From positions 3,429,677 to 3,493,676 of the forward strand of contig CANTUZ010000023.1 of assembly GCA_947846985.1 (NCBI GenBank): a DNA stretch of 64,000 nucleotides. Reading direction: 5' to 3'. The number at the start of each line of letters is the position of its first letter. Position 1 is the stretch's first letter. The DNA is from Fratercula arctica. Taxonomy: Eukaryota; Chordata; Aves; Charadriiformes; Alcidae. The notes below the pieces were generated by a model. That model saw nothing but the letters and a program-made list of their open reading frames with translations. It searched no databases and was not told the DNA's origin. The position numbers were made by a program, and so were the translations under genes. Shown piece after piece: positions 63,330-64,000 of the stretch.

Positions 63330-63700
63330 GTATGTATCAGAGTGGGACAAGAACTGGAGGTTTGGGGTATTTTTGTGAAATGGGGAAATCTGGGAGGGGG
63401 AGGTTGGTAACAGTGAGGGAGAGGAGGACATAATGGGTGTGGTACATTGGGACAAAGGAAGAAGAAGGACAAGCACAGCTCTGCAGAGTCTGCCACTGCT
63501 GTGGCAGGGTAGGCAGAGGTGGTGTGCCCATGGAGTCAGAGATTGACTTAGAACTCAAGAATCTTAATGGCATTTTTCCTTTGCATCCAGCTTTCTCAGA
63601 TGTAAATGTTTGTCCAGGACAGCCCTTACGCTGTCCTTAGAAACTTTTCTTTAACTGGTCTAAACTTCTGAATCTGTGCGCTGTTTCTTCTTCTCTGCAG
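63330..63700 (+). other. DUSP26: DUSP26 intron between the first two coding exons
   Basis: A 371-base intron with donor gtatgt and acceptor tttcttcttctctgcag. The phase (after the second base of codon 60) is confirmed because joining CA to A gives Gln followed by the conserved DIAANRRE. Nothing else is recognised inside. Confidence 0.9.
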
Positions 63701-63909
63701 AGATATAGCGGCCAACCGGCGAGAGCTGGCTCACCTGCGCATCACCCACATCCTCAACGCCTCGCACAGCAAGTGGAGGGGGGGTGCTGAGTACTACGAG
63801 GGCACGGGCATCCGCTACCTGGGCATCGAGGCCCACGACTCACCTTCCTTTGACATGAGCCCCTACTTTTATCCTGCAGCTGACTTCATCCACCAAGCAC
63901 TGAATGAAG
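63701..63909 (+). CDS. DUSP26: DUSP26 second coding exon (residues 60-129, window-truncated gene)
   Basis: The exon begins after a strong polypyrimidine tract ending ctgcag at 63700. Its first base completes the split codon CA|A (Gln60). Sixty-nine further codons follow, starting DIAANRRELAHLRITHILNA and ending DFIHQALNE, and the exon stops with one base of the next codon before donor gtcagt at 63910. It encodes the N-terminal half of the phosphatase fold: the ITHILNASH strand and turn, the RYLGIEAHD strand, and the loop carrying the likely general-acid Asp (about residue 106, in EAHDSPSFD). No stop or frameshift is present. The catalytic HCxxGxSRSA loop, with the nucleophilic Cys, is encoded downstream beyond the window, so activity cannot be judged here. 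DUSP13, DUSP29 and DUSP3 are less likely because the leader and the ACNHADEVWPGLYLGDQ segment are DUSP26-specific. Confidence 0.95.
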
Positions 63910-64000
63910 GTCAGTGGTAAAGATTTCTGGGAGAAAAGGGGGGAGCTGAGATGGGAAGAAACTGCTCCGGGCGGGTGGGAAGCTAGATTGACATCCTGTT
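63910..64000 (+). other. DUSP26: start of the next DUSP26 intron
   Basis: The donor gtcagt follows gaatgaag. The codon is split after its first base (G). The remaining 91 bases are intronic with nothing else recognised. Confidence 0.85.

Noticed and set aside
63050..63433. 127-codon forward frame over the DUSP26 exon as a separate protein
   Set aside because: It is the shifted frame of the DUSP26 exon; in spliced mRNA it ends at 63708. Kept only as an upstream frame in the findings.

Overview
The window reads as vertebrate nuclear DNA, most likely from a bird or a related sauropsid such as a crocodilian or turtle. It has spliced exons with consensus GT/AG borders, sparse and badly decayed interspersed repeats, short microsatellites, and no prokaryotic gene organisation. 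The sauropsid reading rests on two things: CR1-like 3' tails, and several copies of an old palindromic repeat with phrases like 'gtaaatca...tgatttacacc' and 'ccattga..tcaatgg', which I know from turtle, crocodile and bird genomes. The species cannot be fixed from the sequence.

The only protein-coding gene I can support is at the right edge: the 5' part of DUSP26, an atypical dual-specificity phosphatase, on the + strand. A coding exon starts with ATG at 63151 and ends at 63329. A 371-base intron follows, then a second coding exon at 63701-63909. The split codon CA|A restores the frame exactly, and 129 codons are encoded. The remaining exon(s), including the catalytic Cys loop, lie beyond the window. 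A candidate promoter and non-coding first exon sit near 60870-61025, with a donor at 61026, an intron of about 2 kb, and an acceptor near 63056.

Positions 1 to about 60,870 form a gene desert. Reading frames there are short, use no recognisable protein family, and occur about as often as chance allows. The desert holds decayed MIR/L2/L3-type fragments (about 10190, 12874, 27955, 32308, 50818), two CR1-like tails (about 13618 and 48960), at least four copies of the palindromic repeat (about 19071, 35746, 42418, 43490), simple repeats, and AT-rich blocks that look like conserved regulatory DNA. Examples of these blocks are 35960-36090, 34690-35000, 39710-39830 and 48040-48770. In mammals DUSP26 borders a large desert next to UNC5D, so distal enhancers would be expected here, but that is inference.

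I found no new multi-gene system, CRISPR array, tRNA, rRNA or intact mobile element. The most useful leads are the upstream reading frame overlapping the DUSP26 start, the palindromic repeat family, and the motif-dense candidate enhancers.
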